NCBI GenBank assembly: GCA_029561455.1
Contig: JAKQIY010000063.1
Coordinates: forward strand, 1-44,805
Reading direction: 5' to 3'
Source of the DNA: a bacterium
GTDB taxonomy: Bacteria; Zhuqueibacterota; Zhuqueibacteria; Residuimicrobiales; Krinioviventaceae
DNA length: 44,805 bases
Position numbers and translations under genes: made by a program. Shown here in pieces: positions 26,270 through 35,615 of the stretch. Position 1 is the first letter of the stretch; each line of letters starts with the position of its first letter. Below the pieces are notes generated by a model. That model was given only the letters and a program-made list of their open reading frames with translations, had not been told where the DNA came from and searched no databases.

Positions 26270-27640
26270 ATGAACAACCAAAATTCCATGAACCGGCGTC
26301 AGTTCCTGAAAGGCGCCGCTATCACCGGGACGGCGTTCAGTTTTCCGGCTATTATCCCGTCATCGGCTTTGGGGCATGACGGCCATACCGCGCCCTCGGA
26401 GCGGATCGTGATGGGCTGTATCGGCCTTGGCGGGCAGGGCACCTATAATATGCAGGCCTTTATGAACCAGCCGGACGTGCAGATTGTTGCTTTATGTGAT
26501 GTCAATTCCGGCAGCGATGATTACGATATGCTCTACCAGTTCCAGGGCAGCCAAAGCGCCGGCCTTTTACCGGCTAAAAAACGACTGGATGATTATTATG
26601 CGGAACAAACGGGCGCGGCTGATCACATGGGCTGCGCTACCTTTCATGATTTCCGGGAATTGCTGGCGCGTCCGGATATTGACGCCGTAACGGTTTGCAC
26701 TCCCGACCACTGGCATGGTCTGGTCTCCATAGCGGCTGCCAAGGCGGGTAAGGATATTTATTGCGAAAAGCCGCTCACCAATACCATTGCCGAAGGCCGA
26801 GCGGTGTGCGACGCCGTCGGTCGTTATAAACGGATTTTGCAAACCGGCAGCCACGAGCGTTCCAACCATAGCGTACGTTTTGCCGTCGAGTTGATCCGCA
26901 ACGGCCGCATTGGCAAGCTGCACACCATTCGCGTCAATATGCCTCTCGATAACGATGTGGAAATCCCGCCGCAGCCGGTCTTACCGGTTCCAAAAGGACT
27001 GGATTATGATTTCTGGCTGGGGCCGACTCCGGCTGTTCCGTTTACTAAAAAGCGCACCCATTTCTGGTGGCGCTATCAATTAGAGTATGGCGGCGGCGAA
27101 ATGACCGACCGCGGCGCGCATATCATCGACCTGGCGCAACTGGCGCTGGATATGGATAACAGCGGCCCGGTGGAAATTTCCGCTTCCGGTCGGGCGCCCC
27201 GTAACGGGCTTTTCAACACATTTGTGGATTATACTTTTCAATGTACATATACCAATGGCGTAAAGTTATATGGCAATACCAATACTCCGCGTGGTATAAA
27301 ATTCGAAGGCGATAAAGGGTCGATTTTTATTTATATACACGGCGGCCGCCTGGAAGCCAATCCGGCTTCCCTGTTGACGGACAAGATATTGCCGGGCGAG
27401 ATCACGATCGGCAGAAGCCCTGGCCATCACCGCGATTTTCTCGAAGCGGTGAAAATTCGCCGTCAACCCATGGCAACTGCGGAAATTGGCCATCGTACCG
27501 GCACAATTTGCCATTTATTGAACATTGCCATGCAAACCGGTTTAAAGCTGCAATGGGATCCGGTTACGGAACACATTACCAACAGCCCGGAAGCGGACAA
27601 AATGATCAAGCGCCCCATGCGCGCGCCCTGGCATTTATAG
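26270..27640 (+). CDS. Tat-exported Gfo/Idh/MocA oxidoreductase 5
   Basis: A 456-residue oxidoreductase. The frame is open from ATG 26258, but a GAGG sits immediately against that codon. ATG 26270 is therefore preferred, though the spacing is then somewhat long; either start gives the same Tat signal (MNRRQFLKGAAITGTAFSF). The nucleotide motif is GCIGLGGQGTY, EKP is canonical (IYCEKPLTNT) and the catalytic pattern is GGEMTDRGAHIIDLAQ. An insert around residues 90-120 makes it longer than its siblings. The C-terminus is MRAPWHL. Confidence 0.87.
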   Translation: MNNQNSMNRRQFLKGAAITGTAFSFPAIIPSSALGHDGHTAPSERIVMGCIGLGGQGTYNMQAFMNQPDVQIVALCDVNSGSDDYDMLYQFQGSQSAGLLPAKKRLDDYYAEQTGAADHMGCATFHDFRELLARPDIDAVTVCTPDHWHGLVSIAAAKAGKDIYCEKPLTNTIAEGRAVCDAVGRYKRILQTGSHERSNHSVRFAVELIRNGRIGKLHTIRVNMPLDNDVEIPPQPVLPVPKGLDYDFWLGPTPAVPFTKKRTHFWWRYQLEYGGGEMTDRGAHIIDLAQLALDMDNSGPVEISASGRAPRNGLFNTFVDYTFQCTYTNGVKLYGNTNTPRGIKFEGDKGSIFIYIHGGRLEANPASLLTDKILPGEITIGRSPGHHRDFLEAVKIRRQPMATAEIGHRTGTICHLLNIAMQTGLKLQWDPVTEHITNSPEADKMIKRPMRAPWHL

Positions 27641-27714
27641 ACCGGAAAGTCGTTTGTTTGTAGTTTGAATAAAAAAAGTGAAATTTGCTCATAAACCAAA
27701 TTATGGAGTTCAGA

Positions 27715-29811
27715 ATGATTAATATGAAAAAAAGAGTCGTCCTTGTAGCAATTTTGGCAGTTATGCTTTTGCTGGCGAATCTTTCCTTCGTCGCCGCCAA
27801 TGCCCCCGAAGATCAGGACGGCAAAGCGCTTACGCAAGTTCAGGAATTGCTCAAACAGATCAAAACCTATGATTTTGGTCAATCACGCGTTTCCCTGACC
27901 GACCTGGATGCTTTGGTATGCTCTTCATTGCAAAATGCAGAGTTGAAAGCGCAAATTGAAAAAGAGCTGTTGAGCTTTTTGCAAACCGACGCCTCTTTTG
28001 CCGGCAAACAATTCATTTGTAAAGAATTAAGCATTATCGGCAGCAAGGATGCGACGCCGGTATTGGCAAAATTACTGCAGGATGAAAAAACCGCCGATAT
28101 TGCCCTGTATGCGTTGGAACGCATCCCCGCCCCGGAAGTGGACAAGGCGCTGCTGAATGCCCTGGACAAATCTACAGGTAAAGTAAAAACCGGTATTGTC
28201 AATACCCTGGGCCAGCGAAAAACTGCTCAGGCAACGGAAAAGTTGGGTAAACTGCTGGCCGATGCCGACCCAATGGTTGCCCAGGCTGCCGCCGCCGCTC
28301 TCGGTAAAATTGGCACTGATAAAGCCGCCGAATTGCTGGAGAAATCTCTGCAAACCTCAACAGGAGATCTGCACATTCGCTCCCTGGATGCGCTGCTGTT
28401 ATGCGCGGATAACCTGGCTGTCGGGGGTAATACCGCCCGCGCCATCGCTATCTATAAGAATCTGTTTGCCAGCAAGGAAGCCGTTCCGGTTCGTACCGCC
28501 GCCCTGCGCGGCCTGGTTGTAAACGATAAAGCCAATGCCGTGGCTCTCATTCTTTCCGTATTGAAAAGCGATGATAAAGCCCATGAAGCCGCGGCTATCA
28601 GTATGCTGCGGGAATTACCGCAGAACACTGATTTCACCCCGATCATTGACCACTTACCGGCTCTGTCCGTACCCGGCCAGGTGCAACTGCTGAGCGTGTT
28701 TGCCGAAATGAATATTACTGCTGCGCATGATGCGGTTGTTAACACCACCAGGCATTCTGATGAATCGGTGCGGATTGCGGCGCTCACCGCCCTGGCAAAA
28801 CTTGGCACAGCGGACGATGTTGTGCTGCTTGCGCAAATTGCCGCCGAAACCAAAGGCGCGGAACAGGAAGCTGCACGCTCCAGCCTGTACCTGCTGCCGG
28901 GCGCTGTTATCGATCAAACCATTATTGAAAAAATATCTCTAGTTGAGAACAAAACCAGGGTTGAACTGGTAAAAAGCGTGGGCGAACGTAATATCGTCAG
29001 CTCCTCGCTCACTTTGCTGAAAACCTCGACGGATGAAGACCGCTCGGTGCGACGCGATTCCTGGCGCGCCCTGGCGCTGGTTGCCGAACCGGAACAAGTC
29101 AATGAACTGTTACAAATTCTGGTTAAAGAACAGGACAGCGGCTTGCGTAAAGAGGCGGAAAAAACAATAGTAACAGTGGCCCAAAAAAATGCCGATACGG
29201 ACAAGCAGGATAAACCGGTTCTGGATATACTAGCCAAAACTTCCGATCCGGACATTAAAGGTTCATTATTGCAAATTCTTGGTAAAATCGGCAACAAACA
29301 TTCTCTGCCAATTTTACGGGAAACACTCAAGGATAAAAATCCTGATTTACAGGCGCACGCTATTCGCGCACTCTCCGGCTGGCCGAATGTAGAACCTCTC
29401 GACGACCTGTTGCAGGTAGCCAAAACCTCTCAAGATGAAACCCATCGGATACTGGCGCTGCGCGGTTATGTTGATTTGTTGAAACTCGAAAACAAACGTC
29501 CGGATTCCGAGTCTATCGAATTATATCTCACGGCCATGACCCTGGCGCAGGATGTTAATGAAAAGAGAATGGTTTTGTCCGGTTTCGGTACCTTGCGTTC
29601 CATGCTGGCCATGGAAACAGTTGCCAAATACCTGGACGACCCGGCCCTGCAGCCCGAAGCGGAAGCGGCTGTAATGTCATTGTTGCGCAGTGTTCGCGAA
29701 CGGAATTCCGATAAAATGATTGAAATTTTAACTAAAATCAAAAATATTACCCAAAATGATGAAACCCGTGAATTCTGTACAATGATTATTGACAGAATGA
29801 AAGACAATTAA
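27715..29811 (+). CDS. exported HEAT-repeat protein
   Basis: A 698-residue protein with an N-terminal signal segment (MKKRVVLVAILAVMLLLANL) and then almost entirely HEAT/PBS-lyase-type helical repeats of about 30 residues (for example KTAQATEKLGKLLADADPMV, then AQAAAAALGKIG). Such solenoids act as scaffolds for protein-protein contacts. ATG 27715 is chosen because GGAG lies 6 bases before it. It is the last gene of the operon, 74 bp after oxidoreductase 5, and is followed by a strong terminator. A role in assembling the exported oxidoreductases is plausible but is an inference from context only. Confidence 0.83.
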   Translation: MINMKKRVVLVAILAVMLLLANLSFVAANAPEDQDGKALTQVQELLKQIKTYDFGQSRVSLTDLDALVCSSLQNAELKAQIEKELLSFLQTDASFAGKQFICKELSIIGSKDATPVLAKLLQDEKTADIALYALERIPAPEVDKALLNALDKSTGKVKTGIVNTLGQRKTAQATEKLGKLLADADPMVAQAAAAALGKIGTDKAAELLEKSLQTSTGDLHIRSLDALLLCADNLAVGGNTARAIAIYKNLFASKEAVPVRTAALRGLVVNDKANAVALILSVLKSDDKAHEAAAISMLRELPQNTDFTPIIDHLPALSVPGQVQLLSVFAEMNITAAHDAVVNTTRHSDESVRIAALTALAKLGTADDVVLLAQIAAETKGAEQEAARSSLYLLPGAVIDQTIIEKISLVENKTRVELVKSVGERNIVSSSLTLLKTSTDEDRSVRRDSWRALALVAEPEQVNELLQILVKEQDSGLRKEAEKTIVTVAQKNADTDKQDKPVLDILAKTSDPDIKGSLLQILGKIGNKHSLPILRETLKDKNPDLQAHAIRALSGWPNVEPLDDLLQVAKTSQDETHRILALRGYVDLLKLENKRPDSESIELYLTAMTLAQDVNEKRMVLSGFGTLRSMLAMETVAKYLDDPALQPEAEAAVMSLLRSVRERNSDKMIEILTKIKNITQNDETREFCTMIIDRMKDN

Positions 29812-29820
29812 ATTTTAATC

Positions 29821-29848
29821 AACCGGCGTTCATTAACGAACGCCGGTT
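29821..29848 (+). terminator. terminator of the oxidoreductase operon
   Basis: AACCGGCGTTC (29821-29831) pairs perfectly with GAACGCCGGTT (29838-29848) with a 6-base loop, 10 bases after the HEAT-protein stop. A short T-rich tail follows. Confidence 0.85.
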
Positions 29849-30161
29849 TCTGTATCATCACAAAATCGGGTAAACAATTCCTTTTAGATGAATTTTCTCT
29901 ATAAAAGCAATTGTAATTTTTTGTAAAGGTACATATTAGCGAGTCGTTTCTTGTTGAAAATCAAAATTAATTTATGTAGTTTAAATAATTAACCAGGTTT
30001 TTACCAGTCATCAACCGGACAGGACAAATCAAGTAACATATAAAGATGGAATATATTAATAACCATTGGCCTGATTGATGAAAATAAAAATCTCGAAATC
30101 ATAGGTATTAAATCAGCTTGTGATTTAAACATTTAAATAACGTTTTTTCAGGAGATCGGGA
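29849..30161 (+). promoter_or_regulatory. leader of second oxidoreductase operon with palindrome
   Basis: An AT-rich leader with no gene. TTAAATCA (30108-30115) and TGATTTAA (30121-30128) form a perfect 8-bp inverted repeat with a 5-base spacer, 34 bases ahead of the start. A weak promoter TTGTAA, 17 bp, TATTAG lies near 29910-29940. The palindrome may be an operator. Confidence 0.4.
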
Positions 30162-31547
30162 ATGAACGAACTAAAACCCAATAATACCGGTAAAGAGATT
30201 ACCCGGCGTAATTTTATCGGCGGCGCTGCTATAGCATCCGCAGCTTTTACTATAATTCCAAGTCATGTACTTGGCGGGCCGGGCAAAAAGGCTCCCAGTG
30301 ATATGTTGAACATCGCCTGCGTTGGTGTGGGCGGCAAAGGTTCCAGTGATATTGAAGGTATTGCCTCTGAAAATATAGTCGCATTATGCGATGTCGATCA
30401 AACCCAGTTCAAGAGTTTTGAAGACTATATAAAAGAAAAACCAGAAATCCAGGAAAAATACAAAAAGGCCAAAAAGTACCGTGACTGGCGCGAAATGCTG
30501 GATAAAGAAAAAGACATCGATGCCGTAGTAATCAGCACTCCTGATCATAATCATGCCGTCATCGCCATGCGGGCGATCAAAATGGGCAAGCACATTTATT
30601 GTCAAAAACCGTTGACCCACACGGTATATGAAGCCCGTATGCTGGCCCAGGCCGCCAAAGAAGCCAATGTTGTAACCCAGATGGGCAACCAGGGTCATGC
30701 CACAGAAGAAGCCCGGCTGATCTGTGAATGGATATGGGATGGCGCAATCGGTAATGTAACCGAAGTCCATGCCTGGACCAACCGTCCGATTTGGCCGCAA
30801 GGCATTGAACGCCCCAAAGAAATACCTTCCGTACCGCCAACCCTGGATTGGGATTTGTGGCTGGGCCCGGCAAAGTGGCGTCCCTACCACCCGGCATATT
30901 GTCCTTTCTCATGGCGCGGCTGGTTCGATTTCGGCACCGGCGCGGTCGGCGATATGGGCGCTCATATTCTTGACCACCCCTACTGGGCGCTCAAACTGGA
31001 GCACCCGACCACCATTCAATCCTCTTCGACAATAATGACCGAGGATTCCTTTCCGTTGGCGTCTATCGTCCATTACACTTTCCCGGTCAGGGGTAATATG
31101 CCCCCGGTGAAATTGTCATGGTACGACGGCGGTCTCACTCCGCCGCGCCCGCTGCAACTGGAAGCAAACCGGATGATGGGCGACTGGAACGGCGGCGTTT
31201 TTTACATTGGCGACAAGGGTATACTGATGCACAGTTGCTACGGCAGCAATCCACGGCTTATACCCGAAACCAAAATGAAAGAATACACCCGTCCGGCCAA
31301 AACCATTCCACGCTCACCCGGTATTTACCTGGAATGGATCGAAGCGATTAAAAACGGCGGCAAATCCACAACCGATTTCAGCTATTCAGGGCCATTGACC
31401 GAAACCATGCTGCTGGGCAATATTGCCACGCGGATGAAAGATAAAAACATCATCCTGGAATGGGATCCGGTAAAATTCGAGTTCACCAACTTGTCCGAAG
31501 CTAATCAGTTCCTGAAAATGGAATACCGGGACGGCTGGTCATTATAA
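30162..31547 (+). CDS. Tat-exported Gfo/Idh/MocA oxidoreductase 6
   Basis: A 461-residue oxidoreductase with Tat signal ITRRNFIGGAAIASAAFTII. The nucleotide motif is CVGVGGKGSSD. The EKP position reads IYCQKPLTHT, so Glu is Gln while Lys and Pro remain. The catalytic pattern is GAVGDMGAHILDHPYW. The ending EYRDGWSL differs from the RSPWxL tail of four of the paralogues. AGGAG lies 7 bases before ATG. It is first in its own operon and is followed 27 bp later by the isomerase/DUF1080 fusion, the likely next step in the same route. Confidence 0.88.
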   Translation: MNELKPNNTGKEITRRNFIGGAAIASAAFTIIPSHVLGGPGKKAPSDMLNIACVGVGGKGSSDIEGIASENIVALCDVDQTQFKSFEDYIKEKPEIQEKYKKAKKYRDWREMLDKEKDIDAVVISTPDHNHAVIAMRAIKMGKHIYCQKPLTHTVYEARMLAQAAKEANVVTQMGNQGHATEEARLICEWIWDGAIGNVTEVHAWTNRPIWPQGIERPKEIPSVPPTLDWDLWLGPAKWRPYHPAYCPFSWRGWFDFGTGAVGDMGAHILDHPYWALKLEHPTTIQSSSTIMTEDSFPLASIVHYTFPVRGNMPPVKLSWYDGGLTPPRPLQLEANRMMGDWNGGVFYIGDKGILMHSCYGSNPRLIPETKMKEYTRPAKTIPRSPGIYLEWIEAIKNGGKSTTDFSYSGPLTETMLLGNIATRMKDKNIILEWDPVKFEFTNLSEANQFLKMEYRDGWSL

Positions 31548-31574
31548 TTTCACACATGAGGTAAAGTAAGTATT

Positions 31575-33026
31575 ATGCAGAAGTCACTGTTTATGTATAT
31601 AATAATGTTATTCCTGATTCCGGCAGCGCTGGCGGTTTCCGCCGGCGCGGCGGATGTGGAATTGCCTGTCAACCACCATCCCGCCGCCGATGTGTATGAT
31701 GGCTGGAAGCTGGGTTCGCAGGCCTATACTTTTAACCGCTTTACTTTTTATGAAGCGCTTGATAAAATCGCTTCACTGGGCCTGCATTGGGTCGAAGCGT
31801 ATCCGGGCCAGGCGCTGAGCACGGAAAACCCGGAAGCGAAAATGATCCATACCATGTCCCCGGAACTACAGGAACAGGTTAAACAGCAACTGGCAGTACG
31901 CGGTTTGCAATTGCTCAATTATGGCGTGGTGAACCTGCCGAATAACGAAGCGGAATGCCGCCAGGTATTCGACTTTGCCAAAAATATGGGCATCGAAACC
32001 ATCGTCGCCGAACCGCCCGAAGATGCTTTTGAACTGATCGATAAATTATGCCAGGAATACAAGATCAAGGTGGCTATTCACAACCACCCGGAGCCTTCCC
32101 ATTACTGGAATCCCGAAACAGTCCTCAAAGTCTGTAAAGACCGCAGTAAATGGATCGGCGCGTGCGGCGATACAGGCCACTGGATGCGTTCCGGCATCCA
32201 CCCGGTGGAAGCCTTGCGAAAACTGCAAGGTCGCATTATCAGTATGCACCTGAAAGATCTGAACGAATTTGGCAACAAAGAGGCGCATGATGTGGTGTGG
32301 GGAACCGGCAAAGCGGATATAAAAGCAATCCTCGCCGAACTGCACAAGCAAAAGTTTGCCGGCGCGTTTTCTATCGAGTATGAATACAATTGGGATAACT
32401 CGCTTCCGGAAATTCGCCCGTCGGTCGCTTATTTCAACACCGTTGCCGCTGCTCTCAAGCCTTCCGGCTGGAAAAACCTGTTTGCCGACGACCTGACCAA
32501 TGCGCAATGCAAAGAAGGCACATGGACTGTGGGTGAAGGGGTTTTAACCTGGCATGGCGGCGATTATATCTGGACCAGAGACAAGTATGGCGATTTTATT
32601 CTCGACCTGGAATTTAAAGTGTCGGCAGGCGCCAACAGCGGCATCTTTTTCCGCACCGGCGACCTGGCAAACTATGTGCATACCGGCATCGAAGTACAGG
32701 TGCACGAAACCACCGACGGCACCAAATACGGTATGTGCGGGGCTATATATGATTGTATGCCCCCGGCAAAAACAGTAGTCAAGCCGGCCGGTGAATGGAA
32801 CCGTTATACGATCACCTGCAAGGCCAATAAAATTTACGTTGTAATGAATGGCGAACAGATCATCGCCATGGATTTGAACAAATGGACGGAAAAGGGCAAG
32901 AACCCCGACGGCACGGATAATAAATTCGAAACGGCTTATAAAGATATGCCCCGCTCCGGTTATATCGGCTTTCAGGATCATGGTCAGCCGGTTTGGTTTC
33001 GTAATATCAAGATCAAATCACTCTGA
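31575..33026 (+). CDS. sugar isomerase-like / DUF1080 fusion, exported
   Basis: A 483-residue exported protein of two parts. After a signal peptide (FMYIIMLFLIPAALAVSAGA) comes a sugar-phosphate isomerase/epimerase-like barrel (about residues 45-290) with the expected metal-site residues in WVEAYPG, IHNHPEP, GDTGHWMRSG, SMHLKDLN and SIEYEYN. Residues about 295-483 are a DUF1080 domain (PF06439, 3-keto-disaccharide hydrolase family): GIFFRTGDL, YIGFQDHGQPVWFRNIKI. DUF1080 proteins are concanavalin-like folds, some of which cleave 3-ketoglycosides. Pairing with a Gfo/Idh/MocA oxidoreductase in one operon strongly suggests oxidation then cleavage outside the cytoplasm. A perfect terminator follows. 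Confidence 0.88.
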   Translation: MQKSLFMYIIMLFLIPAALAVSAGAADVELPVNHHPAADVYDGWKLGSQAYTFNRFTFYEALDKIASLGLHWVEAYPGQALSTENPEAKMIHTMSPELQEQVKQQLAVRGLQLLNYGVVNLPNNEAECRQVFDFAKNMGIETIVAEPPEDAFELIDKLCQEYKIKVAIHNHPEPSHYWNPETVLKVCKDRSKWIGACGDTGHWMRSGIHPVEALRKLQGRIISMHLKDLNEFGNKEAHDVVWGTGKADIKAILAELHKQKFAGAFSIEYEYNWDNSLPEIRPSVAYFNTVAAALKPSGWKNLFADDLTNAQCKEGTWTVGEGVLTWHGGDYIWTRDKYGDFILDLEFKVSAGANSGIFFRTGDLANYVHTGIEVQVHETTDGTKYGMCGAIYDCMPPAKTVVKPAGEWNRYTITCKANKIYVVMNGEQIIAMDLNKWTEKGKNPDGTDNKFETAYKDMPRSGYIGFQDHGQPVWFRNIKIKSL

Positions 33027-33084
33027 GCTTTTAGCAGAACGGATTTAACGAACCGCTGCCTTTAGCCGGAATGAATATTTTCAC

Positions 33085-33119
33085 AAACGCCGTGTATCAT
33101 TATCTAGTGCACGGCGTTT
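33085..33119 (+). terminator. terminator after isomerase/DUF1080 gene
   Basis: AAACGCCGTG (33085-33094) pairs with CACGGCGTTT (33110-33119) across a 15-base loop, about 60 bases past the stop. The remaining 187 bases to the next gene hold no other clear signal. Confidence 0.8.
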
Positions 33120-33306
33120 ATGTCAAATAGCCCGTTAGCTGGACGCCGGACAAAATGGATTATAAAAGAGAAAACACATAAAAAGCTTGATGATAAAGTG
33201 AGAAATTTGTAAGTTGTTAACCCTGTTTTAGCAATTAAGGAAACAATTTATTTTAATATATCGTTGAATTAACAGCAAGTCATTATACAAAAGGAGAAGT
33301 AATAAA

Positions 33307-34008
33307 ATGGTAAAGAACATCCTGGTAAGAACCCTGGTTTTAACGGGTCTGTTTATTTTTGTCTTTTCTTTCCTGGCCGCGGATATTCTCAGTGTTAATG
33401 CCAATGCGGAAGATTTAAAGCCGATTGATATTAAATTACCCAAACCCATGTTTGTCGGCACCCCGCAGAACCTGAATGTCCCGAACCTGGAAAAGCCGTT
33501 GGGCAAAGCCCGTCCGGCGTTTTTAGCCCCGGCCGGCACCAAACTGGTTTCTTTTGAAAAACCGGTCGCCAGCACTGATGAAGAACCGATTATCGGCGAA
33601 ATTGATATGATCACCGATGGCGACAAGGAAGCCGCCGACGGCAGTTATGTGGAACTGGGCCCATTCCTGCAGCATGTTACGGTTGATTTGGGCGCAAAAT
33701 ATAATATATATGCCGTCGTGGTCTGGCATTTTCACAAACAGCCGCGTATTTATTTCGATGTAATTGCCCAGGTTGCCGATGACCCGGATTTTGTTAAAAA
33801 TGTTAAAACCATATTTAATAATGATATTGATAATTCCGCCGGTTTGGGTGTAGGACAGGACAAACACTATGTTGAAACAGCCGAAGGCAAACTGATCGAT
33901 GCCAAAGGCGTGCAGGGACGTTATGTCCGCCTGTTCAGCAACGGCAACAACAATAACGACACCAACCACTATATCGAAGTTGAAGTTTTCGGCAAACCGG
34001 TACAGTGA
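33307..34008 (+). CDS. secreted discoidin-like protein of unknown role
   Basis: A 233-residue protein with an N-terminal hydrophobic export segment (VLTGLFIFVFSFLAADILS). The C-terminal 130 residues look like an F5/8-type C or galactose-binding-like sandwich (TVDLGAKYNIYAVVVWHFHK, GVQGRYVRLFSNGNNNNDTNHYIEVEVFG), a fold often used to bind sugars. AAGGAG lies 8 bases before ATG. Its last codons overlap the start of the next gene (GTGA), so they are translationally coupled. The exact family is not recognised with certainty. Confidence 0.7.
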   Translation: MVKNILVRTLVLTGLFIFVFSFLAADILSVNANAEDLKPIDIKLPKPMFVGTPQNLNVPNLEKPLGKARPAFLAPAGTKLVSFEKPVASTDEEPIIGEIDMITDGDKEAADGSYVELGPFLQHVTVDLGAKYNIYAVVVWHFHKQPRIYFDVIAQVADDPDFVKNVKTIFNNDIDNSAGLGVGQDKHYVETAEGKLIDAKGVQGRYVRLFSNGNNNNDTNHYIEVEVFGKPVQ

Positions 34009-35603
34009 AAACCAGCCGCAGATATATAATTGCGTTTATATTGATCTTACTGGCCGCGGCGGCAATACGCCTGCCGCGGCTTGCTGTTCGTCCCCTGCAC
34101 ACCGATGAAGCAATCCACGCCGTCAAGCTCGGCGACCTGCTCGAGCATCATAAATATATCTATGACAGTCAAGAATATCATGGTCCGGCGCTTAACTATT
34201 TTACCCTCATTCCCGCCTGGCTAAAAGCTGAACATACCTATCGGCAACTGCACGAAAGTACTTTGCGCATTGTCCCGGTATTCTTTGGCTGGCTGTTGGT
34301 TGTATTGCTTTGGGGATGGCGAAAAAGTTTGGGCTGGCCGGCTGTTCTTGGCGCCGCTTTTTTAACCGCTTTTTCACCGGCGATGGTGTTTTACAGTCGA
34401 TATTATATAATGGAAATTCTGTTGGTGGCATTCAGCTTTGCCGTGATGGTCTGCGGGTACAAGTATTTTATCACCCGGCAATTACGCTGGGCGCTGCTGG
34501 CCGGGATAAGTATTGGCCTGATGCACGCCAGCAAGGAAACCTGCGTTTTCCCCTTGGCCGCAATGGGTCTGGCGTTATTGCTGGTTTGGCTGTTATGGGG
34601 CAGAAAAGAGTATTCGTGGGCGCAGGTTAATAAACTGCTGGCGCCGCGTCCGGTTGCGGTTGCAGTTGTTTCCGCAATGCTCATCTCCGCGCTGCTGTTT
34701 TCGGCATTTCTTACCAATCCGCGCGGCATAATCGATTCATACCTGACCTACGCCTCTTATTTTCATAAAGCCGGTAATTTCGATTTCCACATTTATCCCT
34801 GGCATTACTATTTCAAACTGCTGTTTTTTAATCATAATCCCGGCCAACCGCTGTGGACGGAAGCATTTATCCTTATTACAGGCATTATCGGTATCATTGC
34901 AGTTCTGCGCGGCAAGGGGTTTCGCCGTGAATCCCTGTTGCTGCTGCGTTTCATTGCCCTGTATACAATCATATTAACCGTTATCTATTCGGCAATTCCC
35001 TATAAAACTCCCTGGATTGCCCTGGGTTTTTTACACGGTTTTATTTTGTGCGCCGGTATCGGTATGGCGTTTTTGCTGAACCGGAAAACAAAAATTGCGC
35101 AGAAAATCATTCTCCTTGTCATACTCTCTGCCGCAGGACTGCATCTTGCTTGGCAGGCATGGCAAAACAATTTTAAATATTACTACGATCCCGGCAATCC
35201 CTGGGTGTATTCGCATCCCGGGCCGGATGTTTTTGCTATCCGCGATCGTATAAAAGCCATAGCCGGCGTACATCCGGATGGCAATAACATGGTCATCGAA
35301 GTGGTTTGCCCCGGCGCCGACTATTGGCCGCTGCCGTGGTATTTGCGCGAATTCCCCAACATCGGCTGGTGGAACGCTGTGGATATGCAGACGCCGGCCG
35401 CGCCGGTTATACTGGCATTACCGCAGGTAGAGGAGGATATAATCTATAAATTATACGAAGTCCCGCCGCCGGGAGAAAAAACTTTGTATACCCCGTTATT
35501 CGACGGTTATATGGAAATTCGTCCCCGCATCGAGATTCGCGGCTATGTGCAGCGTGAGTTGTGGGAACGCTGCGAAGCCGAACGACCCGCTAACGGACAG
35601 TGA
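34005..35603 (+). CDS. TIGR03663-type membrane glycosyltransferase
   Basis: A 532-residue polytopic membrane protein with about 10-12 hydrophobic spans. The first extracytoplasmic loop carries LHTDEAIHA (D34, E35), the Asp-Glu pair typical of GT-C enzymes that use lipid-linked sugar donors (ArnT/PMT/GT39-like). The overall pattern matches the TIGR03663 group. It starts at GTG 34005, overlapping the preceding stop by 4 bp. The sugar and acceptor are unknown. The neighbour GT2 gene at 37179, of the type that makes polyprenyl-phosphate sugars, could supply its donor. Confidence 0.82.
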   Translation: MKTSRRYIIAFILILLAAAAIRLPRLAVRPLHTDEAIHAVKLGDLLEHHKYIYDSQEYHGPALNYFTLIPAWLKAEHTYRQLHESTLRIVPVFFGWLLVVLLWGWRKSLGWPAVLGAAFLTAFSPAMVFYSRYYIMEILLVAFSFAVMVCGYKYFITRQLRWALLAGISIGLMHASKETCVFPLAAMGLALLLVWLLWGRKEYSWAQVNKLLAPRPVAVAVVSAMLISALLFSAFLTNPRGIIDSYLTYASYFHKAGNFDFHIYPWHYYFKLLFFNHNPGQPLWTEAFILITGIIGIIAVLRGKGFRRESLLLLRFIALYTIILTVIYSAIPYKTPWIALGFLHGFILCAGIGMAFLLNRKTKIAQKIILLVILSAAGLHLAWQAWQNNFKYYYDPGNPWVYSHPGPDVFAIRDRIKAIAGVHPDGNNMVIEVVCPGADYWPLPWYLREFPNIGWWNAVDMQTPAAPVILALPQVEEDIIYKLYEVPPPGEKTLYTPLFDGYMEIRPRIEIRGYVQRELWERCEAERPANGQ

Positions 35604-35615
35604 GCGGGATAGCTT

